The notes under the pieces were generated by a model. It was not told where the DNA came from, did no database searches, and saw only the letters and a list, made by a program, of their open reading frames with translations. Both the position numbers and the translations under genes were made by a program. DNA of 64,000 bases from assembly GCA_049366715.1 (NCBI GenBank), contig JBMNCQ010000052.1:1-64000 (forward strand). The letters are read 5' to 3'. Shown here piece by piece: positions 55,851 through 63,402 of the stretch. Position 1 is the stretch's first letter. Each line of letters starts with the position of its first letter. The DNA is from JBMNCQ01 sp049366715. Its GTDB lineage: Bacteria > Bacillota > Peptococcia > Peptococcales > BICA1-8.

Positions 55851-55867
55851 TTCGGATAATATCCGAA
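55851..55867. promoter_or_regulatory. Perfect 17-base palindrome, candidate operator
   Basis: TTCGGATAATATCCGAA with 8-base arms around one central base. CGGATAA half-sites recur near 55978 and 56057. Bound factor unknown; the LuxR-type regulator or a LysR regulator are the nearest candidates. Confidence 0.45.
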
Positions 55868-56032
55868 TTATCTTTAGGTAATTATTATTTATAGTGAAAT
55901 AGGAGGATTTCTCTAAAATTTTTTTATATATATAATTACTAACAAATAAATTAATCCATAAGACAAATTTATGGATTCCGGATAAAGTATTAAATTTATT
56001 ATCAATATTTTTTTGTGATAATTACTGCATAA

Positions 56033-56105
56033 AGAGACGGCAAACCGGAAAAGTTCCCGGATAACGCAAGGGCGGAAATGTTAAAACAGTCCGCCCGGAC
56101 AGAAT
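56033..56105. other. GC-rich structured island in AT-rich leader
   Basis: A 70-base GC-rich island inside very AT-rich DNA. On the plus strand CCGG...CCGG pairs (56045-56060) and a GGGCGGA/TCCGCCC stem (56070-56076 with 56090-56096) can form. It contains GGCAAACC and ACGCAA, words found in c-di-GMP-I riboswitches, but the second half of that fold is missing. Possibly a leader RNA element of YeiH 1. Confidence 0.4.
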
Positions 56106-56215
56106 TTTATCTAAAAAATTTTTTTGCGCTATTTGTAATTTTCGTCTAATTTTATTTATATAAAAATATTCAGGATATTTATTACATATTTTTTATATAT
56201 AGTAACATTGTGGGA

Positions 56216-56233
56216 TTTATTTTTAGAATAAAA
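56216..56233. promoter_or_regulatory. Candidate LysR operator upstream of YeiH 1
   Basis: TTTATTTTTAGAATAAAA, an inverted repeat TTATT-N5-AATAA fitting the T-N11-A LysR rule. It matches the box upstream of YeiH 2 (58042-58059) at 17 of 18 bases. Confidence 0.5.
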
Positions 56234-56427
56234 TGCAAATATAATTAAATCACAAGGGGGTTGGATGCGTTTTTTTAGTCTAGTACATTCTTGCAGCAAA
56301 ATACCTTTCAATAAATAAATTTATTGCATCCGGTATTTTATTGTAAGAATTTTTTAGGGAGGTGGTTCATTAATAATAAATAGTTTTTCCTGTACTTCGA
56401 AAGTATCTAAATTTTGGAGGTGTTTAC

Positions 56428-57771
56428 ATGTCTGAAGTAGTAACGGCTAGTAAATTTAAATGGTCCGATCTGGTGGAAAAAGAAGATTGGTGGGCGATCT
56501 GGCTCGGATTTATTATCATTCTTATTTCCTTTATCAGCCATGCAACAGGAGCTTTCAATTTTAAAGCCGCCAAGCTGCATACCTGGGCAACCGAAGAGGT
56601 CCCAACATTAATTAATGCTTTCAGCGGGGTCATGCCGTCCTTAATTATGACATTGGTCGTAATGGGCGTTTTATTTGCAATCGGACTTAAGGTTATGGGC
56701 GGGGACCTGGGCAAATTTGCCGCAGCATTCCCTGTCGTCTTTATCTTAGCTACCCTCGCTTATTTGTTTGCGGCTCATGCCGGAATTAAAAACTATTTAG
56801 GTTACGCCTTCTGGGCTTTAGGTATCGGTCTCTTGGTAAGTAATACCGTCAGGACACCGGAATGGTTGAAGCCTGCCGTTAAGACTGAATATTACATAAA
56901 GACAGGTCTGGTCTTACTAGGTGCCGAAATACTTTTTTCCAATATTGTTAAATTCGGTATTTACGGATTAGGCATTGCCTGGTTCGTAACCCCGGTAATC
57001 GTTATCTTTATGTGGTATTATGGAACAAAGGTCTTAAAAATGGTCAGCAAACCGATGGTAATCGTCATTGCCACAGCTACCTCGGTATGCGGTGTTTCGG
57101 CAGCCATCGCTGCCGCTGCCGCAGCGAAAGCGAAAAAAGACGACTTAACTTTTGCTATTGGTCTAACCTTGATTTTTACCGTATTAATGATGATCGGCAT
57201 GCCCTTAATCATTAAAGCTGTCGGCATGGACCCCATGGTCGGCGGAGCCTGGATGGGCGGCACAATAGATGCTACCGGTGCCGTCGTCCTGGCCGGCGAG
57301 GCCTTAGGTCCTGCCGCTGCCCAAGTTGCAGCAATGGTTAAAATGATTCAGAACGTTTTAATCGGTGTTATCGCCTTTGCTATTGCCGTATTTTGGGTAA
57401 CTAAAGTAGAAAAAGACGAAGGCGGCCCCTCTGTTGGCGCAAGCGAAATTTGGCACCGTTTTCCCAAGTTTATCCTGGGTTTTATAGCCGCATCTGTGTT
57501 CTTCTCCTTTATCATGGAACCCGGACTGGGAAGCGAAGCTACCTCAAATATTCTAGGAATCACCAAGACATACCGGGGCTGGTGTTTCTGCCTGGCCTTT
57601 ACCTGCATCGGCCTTGAGTCTAATTTCAAGGAAATGGCTGAACTTGTTCAGGGTGGTAAGCCTCTCTGGTTATATATTGTCGGCCAGTCCTTTAACTTAG
57701 TATTAACCTTATTCGTCGCCTGGTTATTGCTCAGCGGCGTCATCTTCCCGGTACCACAATTAATAATATAA
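56428..57771 (+). CDS. YeiH-family putative sulfate/sulfite exporter, long form, copy 1
   Basis: 447 residues, about eleven hydrophobic helices, PF03601 family (YeiH/TauZ type). Core signatures seen: NTVRTPEWLKPAVKTEYYIKTGLVLLGAEILFS pattern, ATSVCGVSAAIAAAAAAKAKKDD, GATD-like GTIDATGAVVLAGEALG, and C-terminal CIGLESNFKEM. About 100 residues longer than E. coli YeiH, the extra mostly as an N-terminal cytoplasmic/TM segment (KFKWSDLVEKEDWWAIWLG) and a loop. GGAGG seven bases before the ATG. Family members are annotated as sulfate or sulfite exporters on limited evidence. Confidence 0.88.
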   Translation: MSEVVTASKFKWSDLVEKEDWWAIWLGFIIILISFISHATGAFNFKAAKLHTWATEEVPTLINAFSGVMPSLIMTLVVMGVLFAIGLKVMGGDLGKFAAAFPVVFILATLAYLFAAHAGIKNYLGYAFWALGIGLLVSNTVRTPEWLKPAVKTEYYIKTGLVLLGAEILFSNIVKFGIYGLGIAWFVTPVIVIFMWYYGTKVLKMVSKPMVIVIATATSVCGVSAAIAAAAAAKAKKDDLTFAIGLTLIFTVLMMIGMPLIIKAVGMDPMVGGAWMGGTIDATGAVVLAGEALGPAAAQVAAMVKMIQNVLIGVIAFAIAVFWVTKVEKDEGGPSVGASEIWHRFPKFILGFIAASVFFSFIMEPGLGSEATSNILGITKTYRGWCFCLAFTCIGLESNFKEMAELVQGGKPLWLYIVGQSFNLVLTLFVAWLLLSGVIFPVPQLII

Positions 57772-57794
57772 AGTAAGAACATAAAAAATACAAC

Positions 57795-57829
57795 TTTAAG
57801 AAAGGGACGCGCCGCGTCCCTTTCTTAAA
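57795..57829 (+). terminator. Terminator after YeiH 1
   Basis: 17-bp perfect stem (57795-57811 with 57813-57829), core GGGACGCG/CGCGTCCC, 24 bases after the stop. The outgoing arm ends TTTCTTAAATTCTTT. Confidence 0.8.
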
Positions 57830-58147
57830 TTCTTTCTATCCGGTTAAAAACAGCCGCAATTTCCTTGCCGCTAACTTCATACCAGGTTAAGAGCCCCCTC
57901 CTGTTCTTTACTCACACTACATTTAGGCTAAATTTAATTATAATAAAACATTTTTCTCCTCCTCCAAATTTCTTCCAAAAATAGTAGGAAAGATGGATTA
58001 TCAGCATATAACAATTATTTATATAATCAAAATGAAAGCGTTTTATTTATAGAATAAAAGAAAATAATTTCAGGAGGTGTTGCCCATTTCAAAATTCCCG
58101 CTTTTCACTTTTATTAATTACAATTTATACTTCGGAGGTGTATGTTT
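57830..58147. other. Control region between the two YeiH genes
   Basis: About 310 bases. Holds the LysR-type repeat at 58042-58059, an AGGAGGTG sequence at about 58072 not followed by a standard start codon, and the true GGAGG site near 58134. No gene seen. Confidence 0.5.
58042..58059. promoter_or_regulatory. Candidate LysR operator upstream of YeiH 2
   Basis: TTTATTTATAGAATAAAA, TTATT-N5-AATAA inverted repeat, 17/18 identical to the box at 56216-56233 although the flanking sequence differs. Confidence 0.5.
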
Positions 58148-59491
58148 ATGTCTGATGTAGTAACCAGTAGTAAATTTAAATGGTCTGACTTGGTAAAAAA
58201 AGAAGATTGGTGGTCAATCTGGATTGGACTTATTGTAATAATTATCGCAGCGCTTAGCAAATCAACAGGGGCCTTTGCCTTTAAAGCCTCCAAAATAGCT
58301 ACTTGGGGAACAGAAAAGGCACCCAGCATTTTCAGCTCCGTTGACGGCCAGCTCCTGGGGCTTATCTTTACCATGGTCGTACTTGGTGCCTTATTCGCTT
58401 TAGGACAGAAGTTTATGGGGGAAGATGTAACGAAATTTATAATTGCCTTTCCCGCCATCTTTATACTTGCAATTATTGCCTACATTTTAGGTGCCCAGGC
58501 AACGATGAGCAAATACATAGAATATGCCTTCTGGGCTTTAGTTGTAGGTCTTTTGATCAGCAATACAGTCAGAACTCCCGCTTGGTTAAAACCGGCCGTC
58601 AAAACAGAATATTATATTAAAACCGGTTTGGTTCTTATGGGTGGGGAAGTCCTTTTCTCTAATGTGGTTAAATTCGGGGTATATGGTCTTGGTATTGCCT
58701 GGTTTGTCACTCCCGTTGTCATAATTTTTATGTGGCTTTATGGTACCAAAGTTTTAAAAATGGTTAGTAAGCCCATGGTCATCGTTATTGCCACAGCTAC
58801 ATCTGTTTGTGGTGTTTCCGCTGCTATTGCTGCAGCAGCCGCCGCCAGAGCCAAGAAAGACGACCTTACTTTTGCGGTAGGCTTATCCTTGATTTTTACC
58901 GTTTTAATGATGGTCTTTATGCCGCTCTTCATTAAAGCGATCGACATGGATCCTATGGTCGGCGGAGCCTGGGTCGGCGGGACTGTTGATTCAACCGGTG
59001 CCGTTGTTCTGGCCGGGGAGGCTTTAGGTGAATTAGGGGGGCAGGTTGCCGCTTTAGTCAAAATGATTCAGAACGTACTTATTGGTGTTATTGCTTTTGC
59101 TATTGCCGTCTTCTTTACGACTAAAGTAGATAAAGATGTTGACGGACCGGCAGTAGGTGCAGGTGAGATTTGGCACCGCTTTCCCAAATTCATTCTCGGA
59201 TTTATCGGTGCATCCCTAATCTTCTCCTTTATCATCGAACCAACTTGGGGTTCAACAGAAACATCAGACTTGCTCTCCCTTACCAAAAGCTGGAAAGCCT
59301 GGTGCTTCTGCATGGCCTTTATCTGTATCGGTCTGGAATCCAACTTTAAGGAAATGTCTGAACTGGTGCAAGGCGGGAAGCCGCTATGGCTGTATATAGT
59401 CGGCCAATCTTTTAACCTGATACTAACATTATTAGTAGCCTGGTTGTTACTGAGCGGCATTATCTTCCCGATACCACAATTAATAATATAA
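58148..59491 (+). CDS. YeiH-family putative sulfate/sulfite exporter, long form, copy 2
   Basis: 447 residues from the ATG at 58148, nine bases after GGAGG; an ATG six bases earlier is too close to the site. Close paralog of the 56428-57771 protein along its full length, with the same NTVRTPAWLKPAVKTEYYIKTG, GVSAAIAAAAAARAKKDD, GTVDSTGAVVLAGEALG and CIGLESNFKEM segments. Differences concentrate in the N-terminal loop (residues about 35-95) and near 350-380. Separate transcription unit, judged by the terminator between the copies. Substrate inferred only from the family. Confidence 0.88.
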   Translation: MSDVVTSSKFKWSDLVKKEDWWSIWIGLIVIIIAALSKSTGAFAFKASKIATWGTEKAPSIFSSVDGQLLGLIFTMVVLGALFALGQKFMGEDVTKFIIAFPAIFILAIIAYILGAQATMSKYIEYAFWALVVGLLISNTVRTPAWLKPAVKTEYYIKTGLVLMGGEVLFSNVVKFGVYGLGIAWFVTPVVIIFMWLYGTKVLKMVSKPMVIVIATATSVCGVSAAIAAAAAARAKKDDLTFAVGLSLIFTVLMMVFMPLFIKAIDMDPMVGGAWVGGTVDSTGAVVLAGEALGELGGQVAALVKMIQNVLIGVIAFAIAVFFTTKVDKDVDGPAVGAGEIWHRFPKFILGFIGASLIFSFIIEPTWGSTETSDLLSLTKSWKAWCFCMAFICIGLESNFKEMSELVQGGKPLWLYIVGQSFNLILTLLVAWLLLSGIIFPIPQLII

Positions 59492-59497
59492 ACTTTG

Positions 59498-59529
59498 CCA
59501 GAGAACCCGGCCGGTGCCGGGTTCTCTGG
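59498..59529 (+). terminator. Hairpin after YeiH 2
   Basis: 14-bp perfect stem (59498-59511 with 59516-59529), core ACCCGGC/GCCGGGT, loop CGGT, eight bases after the stop. No T run follows, so it may protect the 3' end. Confidence 0.65.
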
Positions 59530-59648
59530 TATTCATAAAGTTAAAGTTTTGCAAAATCATGGGCCCTTTTCAATAAATAGTACAAAAGAGGGATACCGAT
59601 CGCTTATTTTTTAAATTATAATAAATATGTACAAAATATACTGTCGGT

Positions 59649-59675
59649 ATGATTCGGACCCGAATCATTTTTCTT
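59649..59675 (+). terminator. Terminator-like hairpin upstream of the small membrane gene
   Basis: ATGATTCG/CGAATCAT stem (59649-59656 with 59661-59668) followed by TTTTTCTT, 78 bases before the start at 59753. Could be the real end of the YeiH 2 transcript or an attenuator of the small gene. Confidence 0.6.
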
Positions 59676-59752
59676 GGAGTTATCGGGTAGTACTTGCTGT
59701 TCGCATCATTCACACTCTGGTCTTTCCAGAATAAATTTACGAGGTGTTTACT

Positions 59753-60052
59753 ATGCCCAAAAAACAATGGTTCTTAAATACCCGCAGGTTAAACATACTT
59801 AGTTTATTTATTTTAGTTTCCGTTATTATGATAGCCATCTATATCATGCACAATAGTTTAGGACTTATTCCGGGCTTAGATTTTGGTCCCGGTCAGTATT
59901 ATTACACCGACCTGCCCGATTGGCAGGAAAGATTTTTCGGTAAAAGCAGCATAACAATCGGTACGAATCACCCGGTTTTATTCTTCACTACCTTCTTCAT
60001 CTGGGGATTTATCTGTTTTAAATTTCTGAAATGGGTAGATAATAAATTTTAA
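59753..60052 (+). CDS. Small two-TM membrane protein, YYYTD/IGTxHPV family, copy A
   Basis: 99 residues from the ATG at 59753 (GAGGTG six bases upstream). Two transmembrane helices, about 14-34 and 70-90, with an intervening polar region GPGQYYYTDLPDW...SITIGTNHPV. The same GxGxYYYTD, IGTxHPVxFF and KW...N pattern is in the protein at 61112-61387, so the pair defines a small family I do not recognise. Lies downstream of YeiH 2 and beside a LysR gene. A helper or subunit role for YeiH is a guess. Confidence 0.82.
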   Translation: MPKKQWFLNTRRLNILSLFILVSVIMIAIYIMHNSLGLIPGLDFGPGQYYYTDLPDWQERFFGKSSITIGTNHPVLFFTTFFIWGFICFKFLKWVDNKF

Positions 60053-60101
60053 TTAAAACTTGAGCCACCATTTTCTGAAAATGGTGGCTCAAGTTTTAAT
60101 T
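60051..60101. terminator. Bidirectional terminator, 25-bp perfect inverted repeat
   Basis: Arms 60051-60075 and 60077-60101 around one base, core GAGCCACCATTTTC. Lies between convergent genes, with A/T-rich outer arms giving U runs in both directions. Confidence 0.9.
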
Positions 60102-60118
60102 TTTATAGTTACTAATTT

Positions 60119-61030
60119 TTATCTCTCCAATAACTGCAAAGCTTCCTGGGACTTTATAAATCTTAAAAACTCTTCGGCAGCCTGGGTACGAAATTTTTTC
60201 CTATGATAAATCACAGAAAATTCCCTTTCAAAATTGTCTTCTTTAAAACCTAACTGAGCCAATTGCCCCTGCTTTACTTTTTCTTTGGCAGCCCACTTAG
60301 ATACGATCGAAACCCCCAGCCCGCTTTCTACCGCCGCTTTAATCGCCGATGTACTGCCTAATTCCATTATTACATTAAGGTTATTCACCGCATAGCCTGT
60401 TTTCTTTAAATGCTGCTCCGTTTCATTCCTGGTACCGGAACCTTTCTCCCTGGAAATAAAGGGATACTTATTCAGCTCAAAAACAGAAATTTTCTCCTGT
60501 TTCGACCAGGGATGATCATCCGGCACAATCAGAACAAGCCGGTCCTTCAGAAATACTTCCTTTTCTAAATCTTTTGTTGATATAGGACCTTCTACCAGAC
60601 CTATATCTAATGAAGTATCATGGATTCTTGTTTCGACATCCTCAGTATTGCCAACTTCCAGAGATAAGTCCACTTCAGGATATTTCTTTTTAAAAGCTCC
60701 CAGTAAATAAGGTGCAATATACTCACCAATGGTGGTACTGGCACCGATTAAAAGCCTTCCTTTTATCGTTCCGGTTAATTCCTGCATTTCCCTCTCCAAT
60801 TCACTCTGCAGTTTACTCATTTGATTCGCATAGCTCAATAACAAATGGCCCGCTTCCGTGAGGGTAATGTTCCGGCTAACCCTGTCAAATAATCTTGTCC
60901 CATAGTATTCCTCAAGCATTTGAATTTGAAAACTAACAGCCGGCTGTGTCAGAAACAGGGCTTTAGCTGCTTTGGAAAAGCTTTTTTTATCTACTACTGT
61001 TAAAAAAACTCTAATACTATCATTCAACAA
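60119..61030 (-). CDS. LysR-family regulator (YeiE/CysL-like), copy 1
   Basis: 303 residues. N-terminal winged helix (KAALFLTQPAVSFQIQMLEEYYGTRLFDR) and the usual periplasmic-binding-like effector domain (RGLLIGAS-type start, VPDDHPW, FISREKGSGTR, ELGSTSAIKAAVESGLGVSIVS). In E. coli the LysR regulator YeiE adjoins yeiH, and YeiE is reported to sense sulfite. The paralog at 62385-63296 has the same length and many identical blocks. Probably controls a YeiH copy and small-protein gene through the TTATT-N5-AATAA boxes. Confidence 0.92.
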   Translation of the reverse strand: MLNDSIRVFLTVVDKKSFSKAAKALFLTQPAVSFQIQMLEEYYGTRLFDRVSRNITLTEAGHLLLSYANQMSKLQSELEREMQELTGTIKGRLLIGASTTIGEYIAPYLLGAFKKKYPEVDLSLEVGNTEDVETRIHDTSLDIGLVEGPISTKDLEKEVFLKDRLVLIVPDDHPWSKQEKISVFELNKYPFISREKGSGTRNETEQHLKKTGYAVNNLNVIMELGSTSAIKAAVESGLGVSIVSKWAAKEKVKQGQLAQLGFKEDNFEREFSVIYHRKKFRTQAAEEFLRFIKSQEALQLLER

Positions 61031-61111
61031 GTCAAATCCACCTTTCCCAATAAACTTACATATATATTATTCTCCTTTATTATACAGTAAATAACAAATA
61101 AAAGCACTTTT

Positions 61112-61387
61112 CTACTTATTCTCCTCCAACCACTTCACAAAATACCAGCACCCAAAAGCCCAGCCGAAAAATAAAACAAAGAAGACAACGGGGTGTTTGG
61201 TCCCGATATTTATGGAAAAGTCGAAGCCTTCTACGTCGGTATAATAATAGTCTCCGGCGCCATATGGTGCCGAACTTAAGTTCCAGGGGTCCGCCACAAT
61301 GGCATAAATAGCAAAAATAATGATGAATGCCAAAACCACAAGGCTGGCCTTGCTTAACCCGGAAAACTCTTTAAGATTCTTGACCAC
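61112..61387 (-). CDS. Small two-TM membrane protein, YYYTD/IGTxHPV family, copy B
   Basis: 91 residues from the GTG at 61387 (GAGGTG six bases upstream). Two helices, about 15-35 and 64-84. The middle GAGDYYYTDVEGFDFSINIGTKHPV corresponds block by block to copy A (59753-60052), and the tail ends FVKWLEENK against FLKWVDNKF. Lies between the two LysR genes with the triple-HTH regulator, on the minus strand. Function unknown; pairing with the duplicated YeiH genes suggests a shared system. Confidence 0.8.
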   Translation of the reverse strand: MVKNLKEFSGLSKASLVVLAFIIIFAIYAIVADPWNLSSAPYGAGDYYYTDVEGFDFSINIGTKHPVVFFVLFFGWAFGCWYFVKWLEENK

Positions 61388-61448
61388 AAATATCACCTCA
61401 AATTTATAAATTCAACACCAAGGTTTTTTTTCCCTTTTTTTTTGTAAA

Positions 61449-61474
61449 TTAAAAAATCCCCTATAGATAGGAGA
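61449..61474 (-). terminator. Intrinsic terminator of the triple-HTH regulator gene
   Basis: Eight-pair stem around CTCCTAT/ATAGGGG (about 61457-61474) followed on the minus strand by a six-base U run, right after the stop. Confidence 0.7.
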
Positions 61475-61475
61475 T

Positions 61476-62363
61476 CTATTTAAAATTGCCATTTGCTTTT
61501 TTTAAAACCCATTTAGCATTATCTATGACAAACCTTTTATCCTCTTCACCAAGCTGATTCATGATCTCCAGTAACTCCCTGGTTTGCGCATCAACACTGA
61601 GATCCTGCAAGCCCATTCTATTATATTTTTTTAATAAATTAAGCAACTCTGTAACCAGACTTAAGTCTTGCTGGTCTAAACCCTGGGCTATCTCATTTAA
61701 TTTGTCATAAGAATTATTGTGAGTGATCACACTTGCTTGCCTTAAACCCATTTCTTCTGTTTCCGTCAACAAAAAATAAGTAATACTAACCCCAAAAACA
61801 TTGGCAATACTCTGCAATGTATCTAAAGCAGGTTTAACCCTGCCTGTTTCAATTTGGCCGATAAGGCTTAAAGAAACTCCGATACGCTCAGCTAATTGGA
61901 TCTGGGTAAAATTTTGTTTCTCCCGTAAGCGCCTGATTTTATCACCCAGGGTAAAACTTTCTTCCAACTGAAAAAAATAACTCGTTGATATCTCCAATAC
62001 TTTAGCTAATTTTTCAAGAGTTTTTAAGGAAGCACAGGTTTTACCCCGTTCTATTTCACTGATATGCGTATAGGAAACTCCCGACTTTTTTCCCAATTCC
62101 ATCAAGGTAATCTTCTTATCTTCTCTTATTTGCCTAAGCTGTACACCAATATTTTCATAAATATTTTTCCGGGCATCCATTAAAAGCGTTTCCCGGGATA
62201 CCTCCAAGAACGCAGAAATCCGCTCTAATATTTCAGGACTAAACTCACTACGGCCTAGATATATTTCATCAAGGTCTGCCAGGGGAATTTTAAGCTCCTC
62301 CGCTAATTGATCAAGAGTATAGCCTTTCTCCCGCAAAACCCGGCTTAAATTATTACGATGCAT
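61476..62363 (-). CDS. Regulator with three tandem XRE-type helix-turn-helix domains
   Basis: 295 residues. Three HTH units occur in series: about 4-60 (TLDQLAEELKIPLADLDEI), 72-128 (TLMELGKKSGVSYTHISEIERGK) and 138-194 (TQIQLAERIGVSLSLIGQIETGR). The last two are canonical; the first is diverged. The remaining C-terminal 100 residues are helical with no cupin or peptidase domain. It lies between LysR copy 2 and small protein B in the same direction. Could act as an oligomeric repressor of the YeiH/small-protein set or as a developmental-type regulator; target unknown. Confidence 0.88.
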   Translation of the reverse strand: MHRNNLSRVLREKGYTLDQLAEELKIPLADLDEIYLGRSEFSPEILERISAFLEVSRETLLMDARKNIYENIGVQLRQIREDKKITLMELGKKSGVSYTHISEIERGKTCASLKTLEKLAKVLEISTSYFFQLEESFTLGDKIRRLREKQNFTQIQLAERIGVSLSLIGQIETGRVKPALDTLQSIANVFGVSITYFLLTETEEMGLRQASVITHNNSYDKLNEIAQGLDQQDLSLVTELLNLLKKYNRMGLQDLSVDAQTRELLEIMNQLGEEDKRFVIDNAKWVLKKANGNFK

Positions 62364-62384
62364 TTGCTTCCTACCTCATTTCCA

Positions 62385-63296
62385 TTATGCTTTTATTAAT
62401 TTATGGGCTTCCTCATCTTTAAGATATTTTAATAATTCGTACACAGCCTGTGTTCTGAATTTTTTCTCATGATAAATTACAGTAAATTGCCGTTCGAACT
62501 TCGTCTCCTGAATGCTAACCGTACAAACTTTGTGATATTTAAGTAAATCCTGCACAGCGCATTTGGAAACAATAGAAACACCTAATCCGTTACAAACAGC
62601 AGCCTTGATTGCTGTGGTACTACCCAGCTCCATTATAATATTTAATTTATGAGGGTCAACAGCAAATTTTCTGAGGGTGTTCTCAATGATGTGTCTGGTG
62701 CCGGAGCCTTTTTCCCTGGAAATGAAAGGACATTTATCTAAATCATATATGGATATTTTCTTGCTCTGGGCCCAGGGATGATCCACAGGCACAATTAAAA
62801 GCAGCTCATCATCAATAAATTTTTCTATCACCAAATCTTTGCCTCTTACAGGGCCTTCTACTAAACCAACATCTAAAGAGGTATCCAGAATGCTGTTTTC
62901 AATCTCTTCCGTATTGGCCACGACAAGACTAACATCTACATCAGGATATTTCCTCTTAAAACTCCCGACCAAATAGGGCAATATATATTCTCCTATTGTT
63001 GTGCTGGCACCGATTAAAAGCCTGCCTTTTATTGTCCCGGTAAGATTTTGCATTTCTTTTTCTAATTCTGCCTGGAGCTCACTCATTTCTTTTGTATACT
63101 TAAACAACAATTCGCCTGCAGCGGTAAGGGTTATATTTCTATTCACCCGATCAAATAGAACCGTACCATAATATTGCTCTAACATTTGAATTTGGAAGCT
63201 GACTGCCGGCTGGGTTAAAAAAAGAGACTTAGCAGCCTTAGAAAAATTTCTTTTCTCAGCAACTGCAAGAAAAACCCTAATGCTATCATTGAGCAT
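62385..63296 (-). CDS. LysR-family regulator (YeiE/CysL-like), copy 2
   Basis: 303 residues, the same length as the protein at 60119-61030 and highly similar in the helix-turn-helix (MLEQYYGTVLFDR) and effector core (GRLLIGASTTIGEY, FISREKGSGTRH, ELGSTTAIKAAV). The two differ more near the C terminus. Precedes the triple-HTH gene by 21 bases, so it is probably co-transcribed with it and possibly with small protein B. Confidence 0.92.
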   Translation of the reverse strand: MLNDSIRVFLAVAEKRNFSKAAKSLFLTQPAVSFQIQMLEQYYGTVLFDRVNRNITLTAAGELLFKYTKEMSELQAELEKEMQNLTGTIKGRLLIGASTTIGEYILPYLVGSFKRKYPDVDVSLVVANTEEIENSILDTSLDVGLVEGPVRGKDLVIEKFIDDELLLIVPVDHPWAQSKKISIYDLDKCPFISREKGSGTRHIIENTLRKFAVDPHKLNIIMELGSTTAIKAAVCNGLGVSIVSKCAVQDLLKYHKVCTVSIQETKFERQFTVIYHEKKFRTQAVYELLKYLKDEEAHKLIKA

Positions 63297-63402
63297 TATC
63301 TACCTGCCTCCATTTTGGCATAAAAAATTTTTATAAAGTATATTTCGATATTGATCTCAATTTATCCTTCTAATGGAGGACTGCTAAACAAAATATTTAG
63401 AA

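Larger units (their letters stand above)
55587..56427. other. Long AT-rich divergent control region between kinase and YeiH 1
   Basis: About 840 bases without a gene. Holds a TAGTA-AG-TACTA palindrome near the kinase start (55608-55620), the palindrome at 55851-55867, a GC-rich structured island at 56033-56105, the LysR-type inverted repeat at 56216-56233 and two ribosome-site-like sequences before the YeiH ATG (near 56356 and 56420). Confidence 0.6.

Noticed and set aside
56033..56105. c-di-GMP-I (GEMM) riboswitch
   Set aside because: GGCAAACC and ACGCAA are present, but the second paired arm and receptor sequence are missing, so it is reported only as a structured island.
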